Assembly: GCF_000002425.4 (NCBI RefSeq)
Contig: NC_037257.1
Location: forward strand, 15,986,733-16,050,732
Source: Physcomitrium patens
Taxonomy: Eukaryota > Streptophyta > Bryopsida > Funariales > Funariaceae
Direction: 5' to 3'
DNA: 64,000 bases
In this document: piece by piece, positions 12,960 to 23,393 of the stretch
How positions within the stretch are numbered: position 1 is the stretch's first letter
Layout of the letters: the number at the start of each line of letters is the position of its first letter
Position numbers and translations under genes: made by a program
The notes under the pieces: model-generated
What the model was told of the DNA's origin: nothing
Seen by the model: the letters and a program-made list of their open reading frames with translations, nothing else
The model's database searches: none

Positions 12960-13405
12960 AATCAAATTCTAAATTAATCCTAAATCCTAAATCAAATCTT
13001 AGATCCAATCTTAGATCCTAAATCAAATCCTAAATCAAATCCTAAACAAATTTTAAATCCTAAACCAAATTCTAAATCAAACCCTAGAGAATTCTTAAAT
13101 CCTAAACCAAATCCTAAATCAAATCTTAGAGAATTTCTAAATCCTAAATCAAACTCTAAATCAAACCCTAAATAAATCCTAAATCCTAAACCAAAACCAA
13201 GATCAAACCTTAGATCCTTAATCAAATCCTAAATCAAATCCTAGACAAATCCTAAATCCTAAACCAAATCTTAGATCAAATCCTAAACAAATTCTAAATC
13301 CTAAATTAAATCCTAGATCAAATTTTAGATCTTAAATCAAACTCTAAATCAAATTCTAGATACTAAATCAAATCCTAAATCAAATCCTAATCCTACTTAA
13401 TTTAA
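12960..13405 (+). repeat. degenerate telomere-like (AAATCCTAAAC) array
   Basis: Dozens of tandem words of the form AAATCCTAAATC, AAACCCTAA and AAATCAAATCCTAA, at spacings of about 7, 13-14 and 21 bp. The units differ from the plant telomere repeat AAACCCT mainly by C-to-T changes and spacer additions. Translation of the minus strand gives a monotonous Leu/Gly/Phe/Asp repeat (12992-13225) that is an artefact of the array. Confidence 0.75.
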
Positions 13406-13580
13406 TTCTAGCACAATTTAAATCCTCAATATCTATTAATTGAATTGTTGATCTTGCTTAAAAATTTACACATCTTTTGATAACTAGGTTGGAAATAAGT
13501 ACACTAAATTTGAAGATAATTATACTTACCAAATAGAAGAAAAATCCTAAAATTTTCTCGAGTGTTGGCTAGCCTCCTAC

Positions 13581-14132
13581 TGTCACGGCCATAATCATGT
13601 AAGCTAATAATTACATATAGAAATAGGTAGAAGTAAGTAAAAGTAGATAAAAGTAAGTTAATTCTATAATATTTAATATCGAAGCTTCCTAGAAACTTCC
13701 TAGATGCTGCTTTGACTTCATAGGTGTCTTTAATTGACTTTTTGGATTAGAAACGTGGTCAACAAGTTGGCCATGTGCCACACATGTTGTTAGCTTGAAG
13801 ATCAAGCTAACTATGTGGCCCACACGTAGAAAAACTTGCCTTGTAAGTCAAGGCATGTGTCCTACAAAGTCAACACATATTGGAGGTCCTATAGAACGTC
13901 ACCACGTAGCCCCTAGTTAGATAGTATATATAGAGACAAGAGTGAAGGCTTCTTCACTCTTGTCAACTCCTTTCTTGCTTCTAATCCAGGTTCAAGAGTC
14001 TTTAGTTTCTTGCCTTGTGGCAATAGCCATTCCAGTTTCTTTTTAATATACCTACTTGTTTATATTTTGACTTATTATATCGAGATAGCCTTTTGGTGTA
14101 TATTTTCCCTCATCGAGTCTTTGTCCTTGACA
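13581..14132 (+). mobile_element. Gyp1 solo LTR with perfect target duplication (cctac)
   Basis: This 552-bp block starts tgtcacggcc and ends gtccttgaca, the Gyp1 LTR termini. It is flanked by cctac at 13576-13580 and 14133-14137. No internal sequence is attached, so it is a solo LTR formed by recombination between two LTRs. It contains a TATA-like tatatataga near 13925-13934. It is well preserved compared with its F2 host, so it inserted later. Confidence 0.92.
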
Positions 14133-15005
14133 CCTACTTCAATCTAAATATTGAACTGTCAATGCCAATATTTCCTTATCAAACTATTCAATTGTCTTCA
14201 AATTTCACATGTATATAAAAAATCAAGTCTATTATCTTAAGACATAAATTTTATCTCAATCCAATTATTAGATTGCTAAAGAGCTTAGAAACTCTAATTA
14301 CCTTTTAAAGTCTAATTTCTAAGACCTCAAGCTACTTGAAATTCAATAGCCTTCAATTCAACTGTTTGATCAAGCTCAAACTTACAACATATACTTTAAA
14401 CAACTATTCACATAAGTTTTCGAATTTTGAACTATAGACCTACTTTCAAACTTAAGAAATTTTTCAAAACATAATATCTTTTTTATTTCACAAATTCCAA
14501 AATTCTCCAAAATAATTGTGACTTTGCAAAGCTCTTGTAAGGTCATTATATACTTAATTCCCTCAAATTCAATACTTAAAAAAATCTTATCAAGTATGCT
14601 CTCAAATTCCATTGTCCAATTTGCTAAAAAAATCCCCAAGTTGCCATTTATACTCAATTTTGTGCCTTGGAGTTTGATTTCAACCTAGGTTGATAATTAG
14701 TCCTCTTTGGATATCAAATTTTGTCTTTTTGAGTTAAATTTTGTTCCAATCAACTTCTAACTTCTTCTTTCATATATTCACATTTTTTATTTTTTTAATC
14801 TACCTTATTTTGCCTTATTTATAGTCTTATAAAGTAAATAATTTGTAAAAAAGTAGTATTTAAATCTTTAGTTCTACTTTCTTTTAGACTATTGTCTATT
14901 TACTAAGATAATTTGCTATAATATTTGAAGTAAAATCTTCTATAATATAATAGGTTCTTCACCTCTTTTACCTATTAGTTGTGTTATATCATGACACCAT
15001 ATCTT

Positions 15006-15218
15006 ATTTTACAATAGAAGTTTATTTAAGACCAAAAAAACACAAAATATTTGCCTTGTTAGATTCAAGAGTCTCAATTTATTTTTTAGATGAAGATTTT
15101 GTGAAAAAATAAAAATTATCTTTAATTAAGAAAATCAAATCCGTATATATAAAAATCATAGATGGTCATTTGTTGTCCTCTAAAGATATTATCTATATAA
15201 TAGTTCTTTTAGATATAG
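15006..15218 (+). pseudogene. gypsy protease remnant (C2)
   Basis: The block corresponds to the retropepsin region of the younger copy: 'tagattcaagagtctc' gives LDSRVS-like codons in place of the LDSGAS motif, and 'catagatggtcatttgttgtcctct' matches the later IDGRPLSS-type stretch. It stops where the LTR at 15219 begins. Confidence 0.6.
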
Positions 15219-15760
15219 TGCCATAGACATACATATTTATCTAGATAAGAAGTGCTAAGTAGAAGATAAATATAAGTAGATTTGATATTTTCTTTTGGCA
15301 AAGCTTCTTAGAAGCTTTATAGATACATATTTGACTTTATATATATTTATAGTTGATTGATAGATTAGAAACTTAGCTAGCAAGTCAATTATGTGATACA
15401 CGTATAAATAGCTTATAGTACAAGCAAATTGTATGGTGTTTATATAGAAAACTTACCTTATAAGTTAAGATACATGTATTACAAATTAAACATATATTAG
15501 CGGTCTTATAAAACATTGCTATATAGCTTCTAGTTGGATAGTGCATATAGAAGCAAAAGTGAATCCTTCTTCATTCTTGTCAATATTTTTTTAGTCCTTA
15601 GTCTTATTTTAAGACTTTCTAATCTTCTTAACTTTGATAATATCCATTTTAATTTAATATATTTCCATCTTTGAGTAATTTTTTAATCTTTTTAAGTGAT
15701 AGAAGAGTATATTAAGATTTATTTATTTATTTATTTATTTTGAGATTTATATTTTTGATG
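15219..15760 (+). mobile_element. 5' LTR of copy C3
   Basis: It begins tgccatagacatacatat and ends tttttgatg, decayed forms of TGTCACGGACATACATAT and CTTGACA. The middle matches the Gyp1 LTR core, including 'agatagtatatagaagcaaaagtgaatccttcttcattcttgtcaa'-type sequence around 15535-15585 that holds the TATA element and the presumed transcript start region. Confidence 0.8.
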
Positions 15761-16031
15761 GTTTGAAAAAAGTCCTAATATGATATTATTTTATATTAGA
15801 AGTGAGTGGATTATTCTATTTTTATTAATATATTTTGAAGGTTATAAACTATCCATCTTTAAACTTACTTTTAGTTTTTTTAATAGTGATTGTTTTGATT
15901 TGTTTTGTTTTGTTTTTTTTTTTAATTTAAAAAAGAATAGACCAACTCCTCTTTGTAAAAACTTTCATTTAATATTAAAGGTTTAGGATTATCTTCTTTT
16001 AATTTGACTTTTCGATTTGTTTGAATTGTCT

Positions 16032-16780
16032 ATGGAAGAAAAAAATTTATATACTACTCTTAAAAAAAATGTGAATAGATTTGCAACTATTGCAAATTTT
16101 CATAAGCTTGTCAATACTTTGATGGTAAAAATCTCACATATCTCTAATTCCAACTATAAAAGTAATATTTTGATGCCTATGAAAGATATCAATGACAAAG
16201 TTCAAAGTCTATACTAAAAAGTTGAGCAATTGAAAAAAAACAAGTAAATCAAGCTTCCAACTATATCTAAGAAGTCTTGCTATTCCAAGTATAAAGGAGA
16301 CAATGATAAGTATGCCTAAGATATTAAGATTTATTCTTAATAATATAAAAAGTAGGTTCATTAAAATAATTTATTACTCAAGCCATTGCATGTGATAATT
16401 GATTCTTTAAAAGATGCAAAAAATAAAGATTTGGTTGAAGAGGTACAAATCAAGCCATAGCAATAGCCTGTGAATTTATAGATGCTTATTCATTAAAATT
16501 TGAACTTGTTCAAATTGACACGATATGTTTCAAGTCTCTTACTAAGCAAGAAAAAATTCACTGTTATAAAGATGGTTTATGCTTATATTATAGAGTATCT
16601 AAACACATTGTTCAATATTATCCAAAAAAATAACACAACTTCAAAATGGAGAGCACAATTACCAAAGAAGACATTGTATTATAAAATAAATTTCTTCAAT
16701 TACAATAGGAACCATGCAGTTGAAATCTTATGTAATACCTAATAAAGGTCTTATTTTTTCCTATGAATCTTTATCTTATT
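16032..16780 (+). pseudogene. gypsy gag, variant N-terminus (C3)
   Basis: An open stretch from the ATG at 16032 to 16217 begins MEEKNLYTTLKKN and includes the block VNRFATIANFHKL. This N-terminus differs from the MAELVEMKSAM start of the young Gyp1 copy but recurs on the minus strand at 60245-60469 (SKNRFATIVDLHKL). So at least two gag variants share one LTR family. After a gap the nucleocapsid region follows (16500-16680), where GLCLYYRVSKHIVQYYPKK is a decayed CCHC zinc knuckle compared with GLCLYCGEPKHTAQHC in the young copy. Confidence 0.7.
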
Positions 16781-16799
16781 TTATAATAAAGGTTTATTT

Positions 16800-17030
16800 G
16801 GAACCAAAAATCATAAATTCTTTGTCTTTCTAGATTAAATAATTCTAACTTATTTTTATAAATGAAGCTTTTATTAAAAAAAATTAAAAAAAAGTTTAGT
16901 CAAAAAAAATAAATCCATGCATATAGAAGTCATAGATGGTCATTTGTTGTCTTCTAGAGACGTTATCCATGAATTTTTTTTTTAGATATACCAACTAATA
17001 ATAATAATGGTTTATTAGTATTTAATATCT
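16800..17030 (+). pseudogene. gypsy protease remnant (C3)
   Basis: Bases around 16918-16965 encode a VEVIDGHLLSS-type stretch that matches the retropepsin region of the other copies, followed by an FNIFRFLFN-like end of domain near 17020-17045. The catalytic LDSGAS motif is reduced to a LDXIILTYF-like remnant. Stops interrupt the frame. Confidence 0.6.
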
Positions 17031-17379
17031 TTAGATTCCTATTTAATTGAATTATTTTAGGATTATTATGGCTAAAGAAGTACAAGCTTTAAATGAATTA
17101 GATTTCTTATCTCTTTGATTTTTTTCATAGTCCAATCCAATATTTTTCTACTCAAGTAAAAATCTATAAATCTAATATAATCAAATCTTAATTGATAGGT
17201 ATAAGAGCTTTTATGCATACTACAAAAGAAAGATCAACTTTTGCCACATTTATATGCTACACCTATTTTTAATTGGAAAAAAGACTTCTAGTTGCATTTT
17301 AAGCTAGTACTAAGATTATTAATATGTTTTTGAAAAAAAAAATCAGATATCTTTCCAAAGCATTGCCTCTATGACTATT

Positions 17380-17839
17380 CCATTGATCTTCGAGATGAAA
17401 CTTAACCATAATTCAAATCAATCTATAGTTTATTGTAAAATGAGTTGGTTTTATTAAAAGCGTATATTGACAAGAGCTTCTTTAAAAACTTTACATACCA
17501 TTCTAAATCTCCAATAAAAATTTATATCTTATTTTTGAAAATAAATGACAAAGTGTTATGAATGTATAGACTATTAAGGACTCAATAAGATTATTATCAA
17601 GATTAGGTATCCACTACCTTTGATTTTTGGATTTTTTAATCAACTCAATTAAGAAAAGATTTATACAACAATAAATCTATGACGAGTATAAAATTTAATA
17701 TATATTTTAAAAAAAGATAAATAAAAAACTATGTTTTAAACTAAGTAAGAATATGCTGAAAATAATATCATGCCTTTTGGACTCACAAATGGACTAATTG
17801 CTTTTAAATATTTAATAAATGATATTTTTTGTGAATTTT

Positions 17840-17880
<41 letters not shown>

Positions 17881-18010
17881 CTAGATAATATTTTAATCTA
17901 CTTTAATAACTTAAAATAATATCAACTTCATATTTTTTATGCATTAAAAAAACTAAAAGATATAAGATTATATATTAAGATGAAAAAATGTGCATTTTAT
18001 AATACTCAAT
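17380..18010 (+). pseudogene. gypsy reverse transcriptase remnant (C3)
   Basis: Translation shows a decayed YDYSIDLRDET-like lead-in, RT fingers and palm blocks, and a MPFGLTNG-like stretch (17769-17795) matching [13 protein letters not shown] of the young copy. The catalytic [11 protein letters not shown] region appears as YLDNILIYFNN (about 17877-17912), so one catalytic aspartate has become asparagine. A 32-nt T run (17847-17878) has expanded just before the active site. The protein is not functional. Confidence 0.7.
17847..17878 (+). repeat. poly(T) expansion next to RT active site
   Basis: A run of 32 T lies where the intact family member encodes the few residues before YLDD. A second run of 22 T lies at 18161-18182. 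Confidence 0.95.
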
Positions 18011-18720
18011 TTGACTTCTTAGAATACATCATTTCAAGTGATGGCATTATAATAGATTCTAAGAAGATCAAGACTATCATGGATCGAAAGATTTCAAAAA
18101 CAAACAGAGATGTGCAATGTCTTTTGAAATTTGCTAATTATTATTGGATCTTCATTGAGATTTTTTTTTTTTTTTTTTTTTTAAGTTGCGGCTCTTTATA
18201 CACGTTTCACATATAAAGAAAAACTTGAGTAGAATGAAGATGCTAAAGCATCATTTGAAGCTTTAATGATAATATTTATTTTTACACCAATCTTATATTG
18301 CATAATTTTTTTTAAGACATTCTTTATAAAAATAGATGCATCATATTTTGATATATGTATAATATTATTTCAGATGGAAGCAAATAATAAGTTCTATTCA
18401 ATAGCTTTCTATTCTAAAAAAAATTCAACACCTAAGTTTAATTATGAAATCTACAACAAAAAGCTTCATATAATTGTAGATTTATTTAAAGAATGGCATC
18501 ATTATCTAGAAGATGCTTCTAATTTAATCATCATATATATAGATTACAAGTACATCAAGTACTTCATATTGGCACGTATTTTAAATTATTTCCAAGCTTG
18601 TTAAAATATATTTTTATCAAGATTTGATTTTAAGATCATTTATCAATTTGAAAAATAATAAAATTTATCAAATGTTCTTTTTAAATTTTCTTATCTTATA
18701 TCCAAAAAAAGAAATAGAAC
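18010..18720 (+). pseudogene. gypsy RT thumb and RNase H remnant (C3)
   Basis: Open pieces at 17980-18216 and 18266-18604 show the thumb (KIKTIMDRKISKTNRDVQCL, compare KVQTIMDWKILRTVRDVQYF in the young copy) and RNase H blocks: a KIDASYFDICIILFQ strand, YEIYNKKLHIIVDLFKEWHH and IDYKYIKYFILARILNYFQAC. The last matches TDHKNLEYFMSARVLNRRQAC, so the order is conserved. The catalytic TD pairs have become ID. A 22-nt T run (18161-18182) shifts the frame in the thumb. Confidence 0.75.
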
Positions 18721-20450
18721 TTTTGATAAAAAAAAATGATTTTTTTTTGAAGTTAGGATATTTTTATCTTCAAGCAATGAAATCAACTTTGATTGTTGAT
18801 TCAACTTTTTTCAAGCAAGTTCAATCAAGTATGTACTTTGATATTTTTATTCATGATATTAAGAATAATTCTTCTAAATATCATGATACTTTTAAGTTTA
18901 AGTTTAAGAATAATATATTCTAATTTGAAAGACAATCATATATTCTAGAAGGTAAAGTACAATTACATGTTCTTCAAGCTCTTCATGACTTTTCAATAAT
19001 CGGATATTTTAGATATACAAGATTTTGGAGCTAATATGTAGAGATTTTTGGTGTCTTCAAATATAAAAGGCAATTAAAGACTTTTCACAATCATGTGACA
19101 TTTGTTCAAGATCAAAAACTCCTCATCATCAACCTTATGGATTTTTTTATTCATTACTATCAAGAACAAGAATTTGATGAAAGTAAATAAAAAAATGAGA
19201 CTCTTTCAAAAGAATATAATAAAATAGAAATAGAGAAGTATGTATATTAAAAAAAAAACTGGAATGGCTATTGCCAAAAGATTAGAAAACTACAGACTCT
19301 TGAAACTAGACTAGAAATAAGAGAGGAGTTAATAAGAGTGAAGAAGACTTCATTCTTGCCTCTATATATTCTCTACTTAGGATCTATGTGGTGACATTCT
19401 ATAGGACCTCCAAAAATGTATTAACTTTGTATGACATGTATCTTAACTTACAAGGAAAGTTTTTTATATGGAAATTATATAATTAGCTTGTTTCATAAGC
19501 TACCAACACATATAGCACATGGTTAGCTTATCGACCAATTTTTTAACCTATCAATCAACTAAAAACACATATAAAGTTAAAACATCATCTAGAAAGCTTT
19601 TAAGAAGTTTTATTAAAAGGTATTATGAAATTAATTTATTTTTATTTATTTCTATCTATTCATATTACATAGATTATAACTATAATAGATATATATTTGT
19701 AATAATTACTTATTCTAAAACAACCTTGGTCTTCTATTTGTATGATTTTTATCATAGATATTTTAAACTAATATTCTTATGATCTTATATTTAAGATAAT
19801 AGATTTTTTTATCAAGATGATACATTTTGTACCTAATACAAAATCTATTACAAGTTTAGAAACAACTAAGCTTTTTATTGATAATATCTATTGCTATTAT
19901 GGATTTTTCAAATATATTATATCAAATAAGAAGATTTAATTTGAATCAAAAAATTTAAAAATTCTTTTAAATATTCTAAAAGTAACAGAAAGTTACCTTC
20001 AATTTTCCATCCTAAAAGTGATAGAAAAATAGAGTACATAAATTATATTTTGGAGTAATAATTGAAGCGTACTATTAATCACTAATAAGATAATTAGAAA
20101 ATTCTTTTATTATTAGCAAAATTTTCTTATAATGATACAATACATTCTTCTATATAATAAATATTATTTTTTTATTAATAATGGTTATCATCCATAATTG
20201 AATATTTTTAACTTTTTAAAATTTGATAATCATGTAATAGAAGAGTTATCAAATTATTTAGCTAAGCTATATATAATAATAAAGGCACAATTAAAAGAAA
20301 TTCATAAATAATAAAAGACCAAAGTGGATGCCTATTGTAAGAAGCAATTTCAATTCTACATTAATAATAAGATATGGTTACTTTATTGTAATATCAAGAT
20401 TAGCCATTCTTGTGACAATTTAGATTATTATTGGCTTAGATCAATTTCTT
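18720..20450 (+). pseudogene. gypsy integrase remnant, split by a solo LTR (C3)
   Basis: Before the solo LTR, 18760-18923 reads KSTLIVDSTFFKQVQSSMYFD, matching the linker of the young copy, and then a decayed HHCC region follows. After the LTR, translation resumes near 19710 with QPWSS- and MDFITDL-like words, then KSITSLETTKLFIDNIYCYYGF (19840-19905), matching KSITGEETTKLFIDNIYRYHGL. The C-terminal part extends to about 20450. No chromodomain is clearly readable. Stops are abundant. Confidence 0.7.
19158..19704 (-). mobile_element. Gyp1 solo LTR (minus) with perfect target duplication (attac)
   Basis: This 547-bp block starts tatcaagaacaag (from TGTCAAGGACAAG) and ends atttgtaata (from CCGTGACA). 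It is flanked by attac at 19153-19157 and 19705-19709. Integrase coding of copy C3 stops at its left edge and resumes at its right edge, which confirms insertion into C3. No internal domain is attached. Confidence 0.9.
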
Positions 20451-21039
20451 ATATGTAAAAAATCATTTGTATTGATTATTAAGTTATCTATCAAAGTATA
20501 TGAAGATCTATCTTGTATTCTATGTGTCTCTTTTTGAGTTATTTAAGACAATAAATATCTTAAGAAGAAGACAAATACCACTTTTTTTTGTAGAAATGGA
20601 TAATTATTAAGAATATAAAATTGAAGAAGTCTTAGAATTAATGTAGCATTGAAATAGATTGAAGTATATTGGTCATTGATACAAATATGATATTAGTTAA
20701 TGCACATACAAGCTTTTTAAAAATCTCACAAATGCAATAAAAAAGGTTGATGCTTTTCATTAATAATATCTTAAAACCAAAATAAAGAATAATAAATCTT
20801 TGCTATAAAAGTAATAAGATCCAAGTAATATTATATTCTATTTTATAATCTTATTTATAGTTTCTATATATTTGTGGTATTTAGGAGATAGAAATCATTA
20901 CCTAATTAATTTAATTCATTTTTTTTTGCTAGATTATCAAATAAGATATTAAAATCATTATAACCTTCAAGATGACATAATAAAAATGAAGATCGTCAAG
21001 AATAGTATGTACTTTTTTAAATAGATAGCAAGATACAAT

Positions 21040-22516
21040 ATTGTTGTGATGGAATACGACTAATAGGTGAAAAGGGTGAAGAAATTATTATATTATAGAA
21101 GATCTTACTTCAAATATTATAGCAAATTATCTTAGAAAATAGAAAATAGTCTAAAATAAAATAAAATTAAAGATGTAAATGCTATCTTTTTATAAATTAG
21201 GCTTCTACTTATTTTGTAAGACCATTAATGAGGCAAAATAAGGTAGATTAAAAAAAATAAAGAATACGAGCATATATAGGAAGAAGTTAGGAGTTAATTT
21301 TATTAAAAATTAATTCAAAGGAGAAAATTTTGATACCTGAAGAGAACCAATTATCAACCTAGGTCGAAATTAGACCCTGAGGTACAAAACTAAGCACCTA
21401 TGGTAATTGGAGGATTTTTTTTTTTAAATCAGAGAGTAAGATTAAAGAAAAAACTTAAAATTTTTCTTTAAGCATTGATTTTGAATGATTTGAATATGTA
21501 ATGACTTTGCAAGAGCTTTGCAAAGTCACAATTATTTTAGATGACTCTGAAATTTGTGAAATAAAAAAGGTATTACATTTTAGAGAATTTCATAAGTTTA
21601 GTATTAGACCTATAGTTCAAATTTTGAAGACTTGTGAAAATACTTTTCTAAAATACATGCTATGGTTGAATTTGAGGTTATTGAATTTCAAGTACGTTGA
21701 AGTCTCCAAAATTGGACTTTGAAAGATAGCTAGGATTCTAAGATCTTTTGTAATCTATTGGTTGGATTGGAGTAAAATATACTTGATTTTCTACACATAT
21801 GTGAAATTTGAGAACAATTGAATGGTTTGAAAAGAACATATTGGCATTGGAAATTTAATATTTAGATTGGAGTAGAAGGTTAATTAATACCCTAGCAGAT
21901 TTTTGGATTTTTTTCATTTGATAAGTGTGATTATCTTCAAATTTTTTATGCTTATTGCTAACTTAGTTGTTGAAAAGTGTGTATATTTTAAGCAAGATTG
22001 ACAGTTTGATTGATAGACATTGAGGTTTTAAACAATACTAAGGTTAGATTGAGTTGGTTAAGATTTGATTAGGATTTGGTTTAGGATTTAGGATTTATTT
22101 AGAATTTTATTTAGGATTTAGGATTTGTCTAAGATTTAATTTAGGATTTAAAGTTTGTCTAAAGTTTGATTGAAGTCCGTTAGGATTTCAATAAGGATTA
22201 AATTAGAACTTAATTGAAATTAATTTAAGATATATTTTTGATTATTCTAATATTTTTTAGGATTTTTTAAGGATTCTTTTAAGGTTTATTGTAGATTTTT
22301 TTTTCAATATTCTTTAAGATTTCTTATTATTTCCCTTGTAATTTCTTTAAAATTTCTTTTGAATTTAATTAAAGCTTGTTTATAATTTTTAAAGTTTAAT
22401 TAGAATTTATTTAGTATTCTATTAGAGTTAAGATTTTGTTGTAGAAATTTCCATTCTACCTTCTACAGCCAGATACATCATTCATTTTTAAGCAAGACTT
22501 CACATAATACAACAAT
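21040..22516 (-). mobile_element. F2 repeat copy 4 (reverse orientation) in C3 3' UTR
   Basis: The uninterrupted site survives in another gypsy copy near 47880 ('agatacaatgcgtttgg'), and here it is split as gatacaat/gcatttgg. The element begins ATTGTTGTGATGG and ends CATAATACAACAAT, giving short inverted ends ATTGTTGT/ACAACAAT. If the true right end is 22511, acaat would be a 5-bp target duplication (21035-21039 and 22512-22516). It holds the F2 telomere-like array (about 22040-22170) and a plus-strand open frame at 21501-21722 homologous to the one in copy 3. Confidence 0.7.
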
Positions 22517-22939
22517 GCATTTGGTATTATGATCTTGGAAAAGACTCTTAATATTTGGTGCTTAATTGGAGATAGGAACAACTCTTAAAAGTATTTCAAA
22601 TATTTTACATGAGTAGAGTTACAAAGGCCTCAACAATGATTAAATAACATGTTAGTCTTCTGTCTTGATATAAGATACTATCAATGACTAAGATATGAGG
22701 CTAATATAGATATTAGTCTCAATAACTAAACAAATTTAGATAATTATCTCCAAGTCTTATTAAGATTCAATTTTTGTAAATTTTCCTCTAATAGGACTTT
22801 TATAACTTATAAATACTTCTAAATTCGAATAAATATTTAAATAGTCAAAAAAATATCTAATCTTAATAATCATATAATTAAATGACTTAAAAATATATTT
22901 TTAATCAATCTATCAATTAAGATGCATTACTAGGACTCA

Positions 22940-23393
22940 CACAAAGCATATTAGTAGCTTTATGGATGCATGTTTGATTTTCTACATATTTATAGTTGAT
23001 TAGTAGGTTAAAAACTTGACCAACATGTAAGCCATGTATCACATATGTGGATAACTTGTAGCACAAACGAACAATGTGGCAAGCATTTAAGAAACTTGCC
23101 TTGCAAGTTAAGACATATTTTTTATAAATTGGACATGTATTGGAAGTCCTATAGAATGTTGTTACATATCTTTTAGTTAGATAATATATTTGGAGGTAAG
23201 AATGAAGTATTTTTTTACTCTTATCAACACCTTTCTAATCCTTGGTCTTATTTCAATACTTTTTAGTCTTCTTATCTTTGGCAATAGCCATTCTAATTTA
23301 ATATTATACCAACTTTGAATGATTCTCGAATCTTTTTAAGTAACACAAGAGTATATTAATCTTTTAATTCTTCAAGGGTCATATCTTTGACTA
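22940..23393 (+). mobile_element. 3' LTR of copy C3 (5' edge eroded)
   Basis: From about 22965 it follows the Gyp1 LTR: 'ttgattagtaggttaaaaacttgaccaac', the lead-in to 'gatagtatatatagagg' and an end atctttgact. The last 110 bp match the ends of the LTRs at 9424-9534 and, in reverse, 36856-36970, defining an LTR subfamily with 'ttcttcaagg.tcatatctttgac' instead of 'catcgagttcttgtccttgaca'. Its first 100 bp are not recognisable. Confidence 0.7.

Larger units (their letters stand above)
12619..15000 (+). mobile_element. F2 repeat copy 3 with perfect 5-bp target duplication (atctt)
   Basis: Bases 12614-12618 and 15001-15005 are both atctt. Related gypsy copies (16765 and 39120) show the uninterrupted site, which fixes the edges well. 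The element begins GTTGTTGTATTATGTG and ends ATCATGACACCAT. Removing the solo LTR at 13581-14132 and its duplication leaves about 1.8 kb. It holds the AAATCCTAA-type array (about 12960-13400) and a minus-strand open frame at 14382-14657. The class is unresolved: it behaves like a transposable unit with short inverted ends and about 5-bp duplications, so a long solo LTR or a nonautonomous DNA element are both possible. Confidence 0.7.
7678..15218 (+). mobile_element. Gyp1-type retrotransposon copy C2 (plus, 5' half only, heavily interrupted)
   Basis: The left end is a Gyp1-like LTR (7678-7956 plus 9268-9534) beginning tgttcggacatac. It is followed by a leader and capsid region (9535-9928 and about 11630-12613) and protease remnants (15006-15218). 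Three F2 repeats interrupt it, at about 7957-9267, 9929-11629 and 12619-15000. At 15219 a second gypsy LTR starts inside the protease region, and I find no RT, integrase or 3' LTR of C2 beyond that copy, so its 3' half appears deleted. All frames contain many stops. Confidence 0.75.
15219..23393 (+). mobile_element. Gyp1-type retrotransposon copy C3 (plus, both LTRs, decayed)
   Basis: The 5' LTR is 15219-15760, followed by leader, gag (16032 on), protease (about 16800-17030), RT (about 17380-18010), RNase H (about 18010-18720), integrase (about 18950-20450), 3' UTR and a 3' LTR ending at about 23393. Two later insertions lie inside it: a minus-strand solo LTR (19158-19704) and F2 copy 4 (21040-22516). 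It sits in the protease region of C2. Its outer 5-bp flanks (tatag, and actaa after the 3' LTR) do not match, so the duplication is lost or an end has been altered. Confidence 0.75.

Noticed and set aside
12992-13225. Open frame of Leu/Gly/Phe/Asp repeats on the minus strand
   Set aside because: It is the translation of the AAATCCTAA array in F2; the repeat unit, not selection, keeps it open.
16500-16742. 80-codon plus-strand frame
   Set aside because: Only its beginning and middle match the gag zinc-knuckle region; it is part of the gag remnant and not a separate gene.
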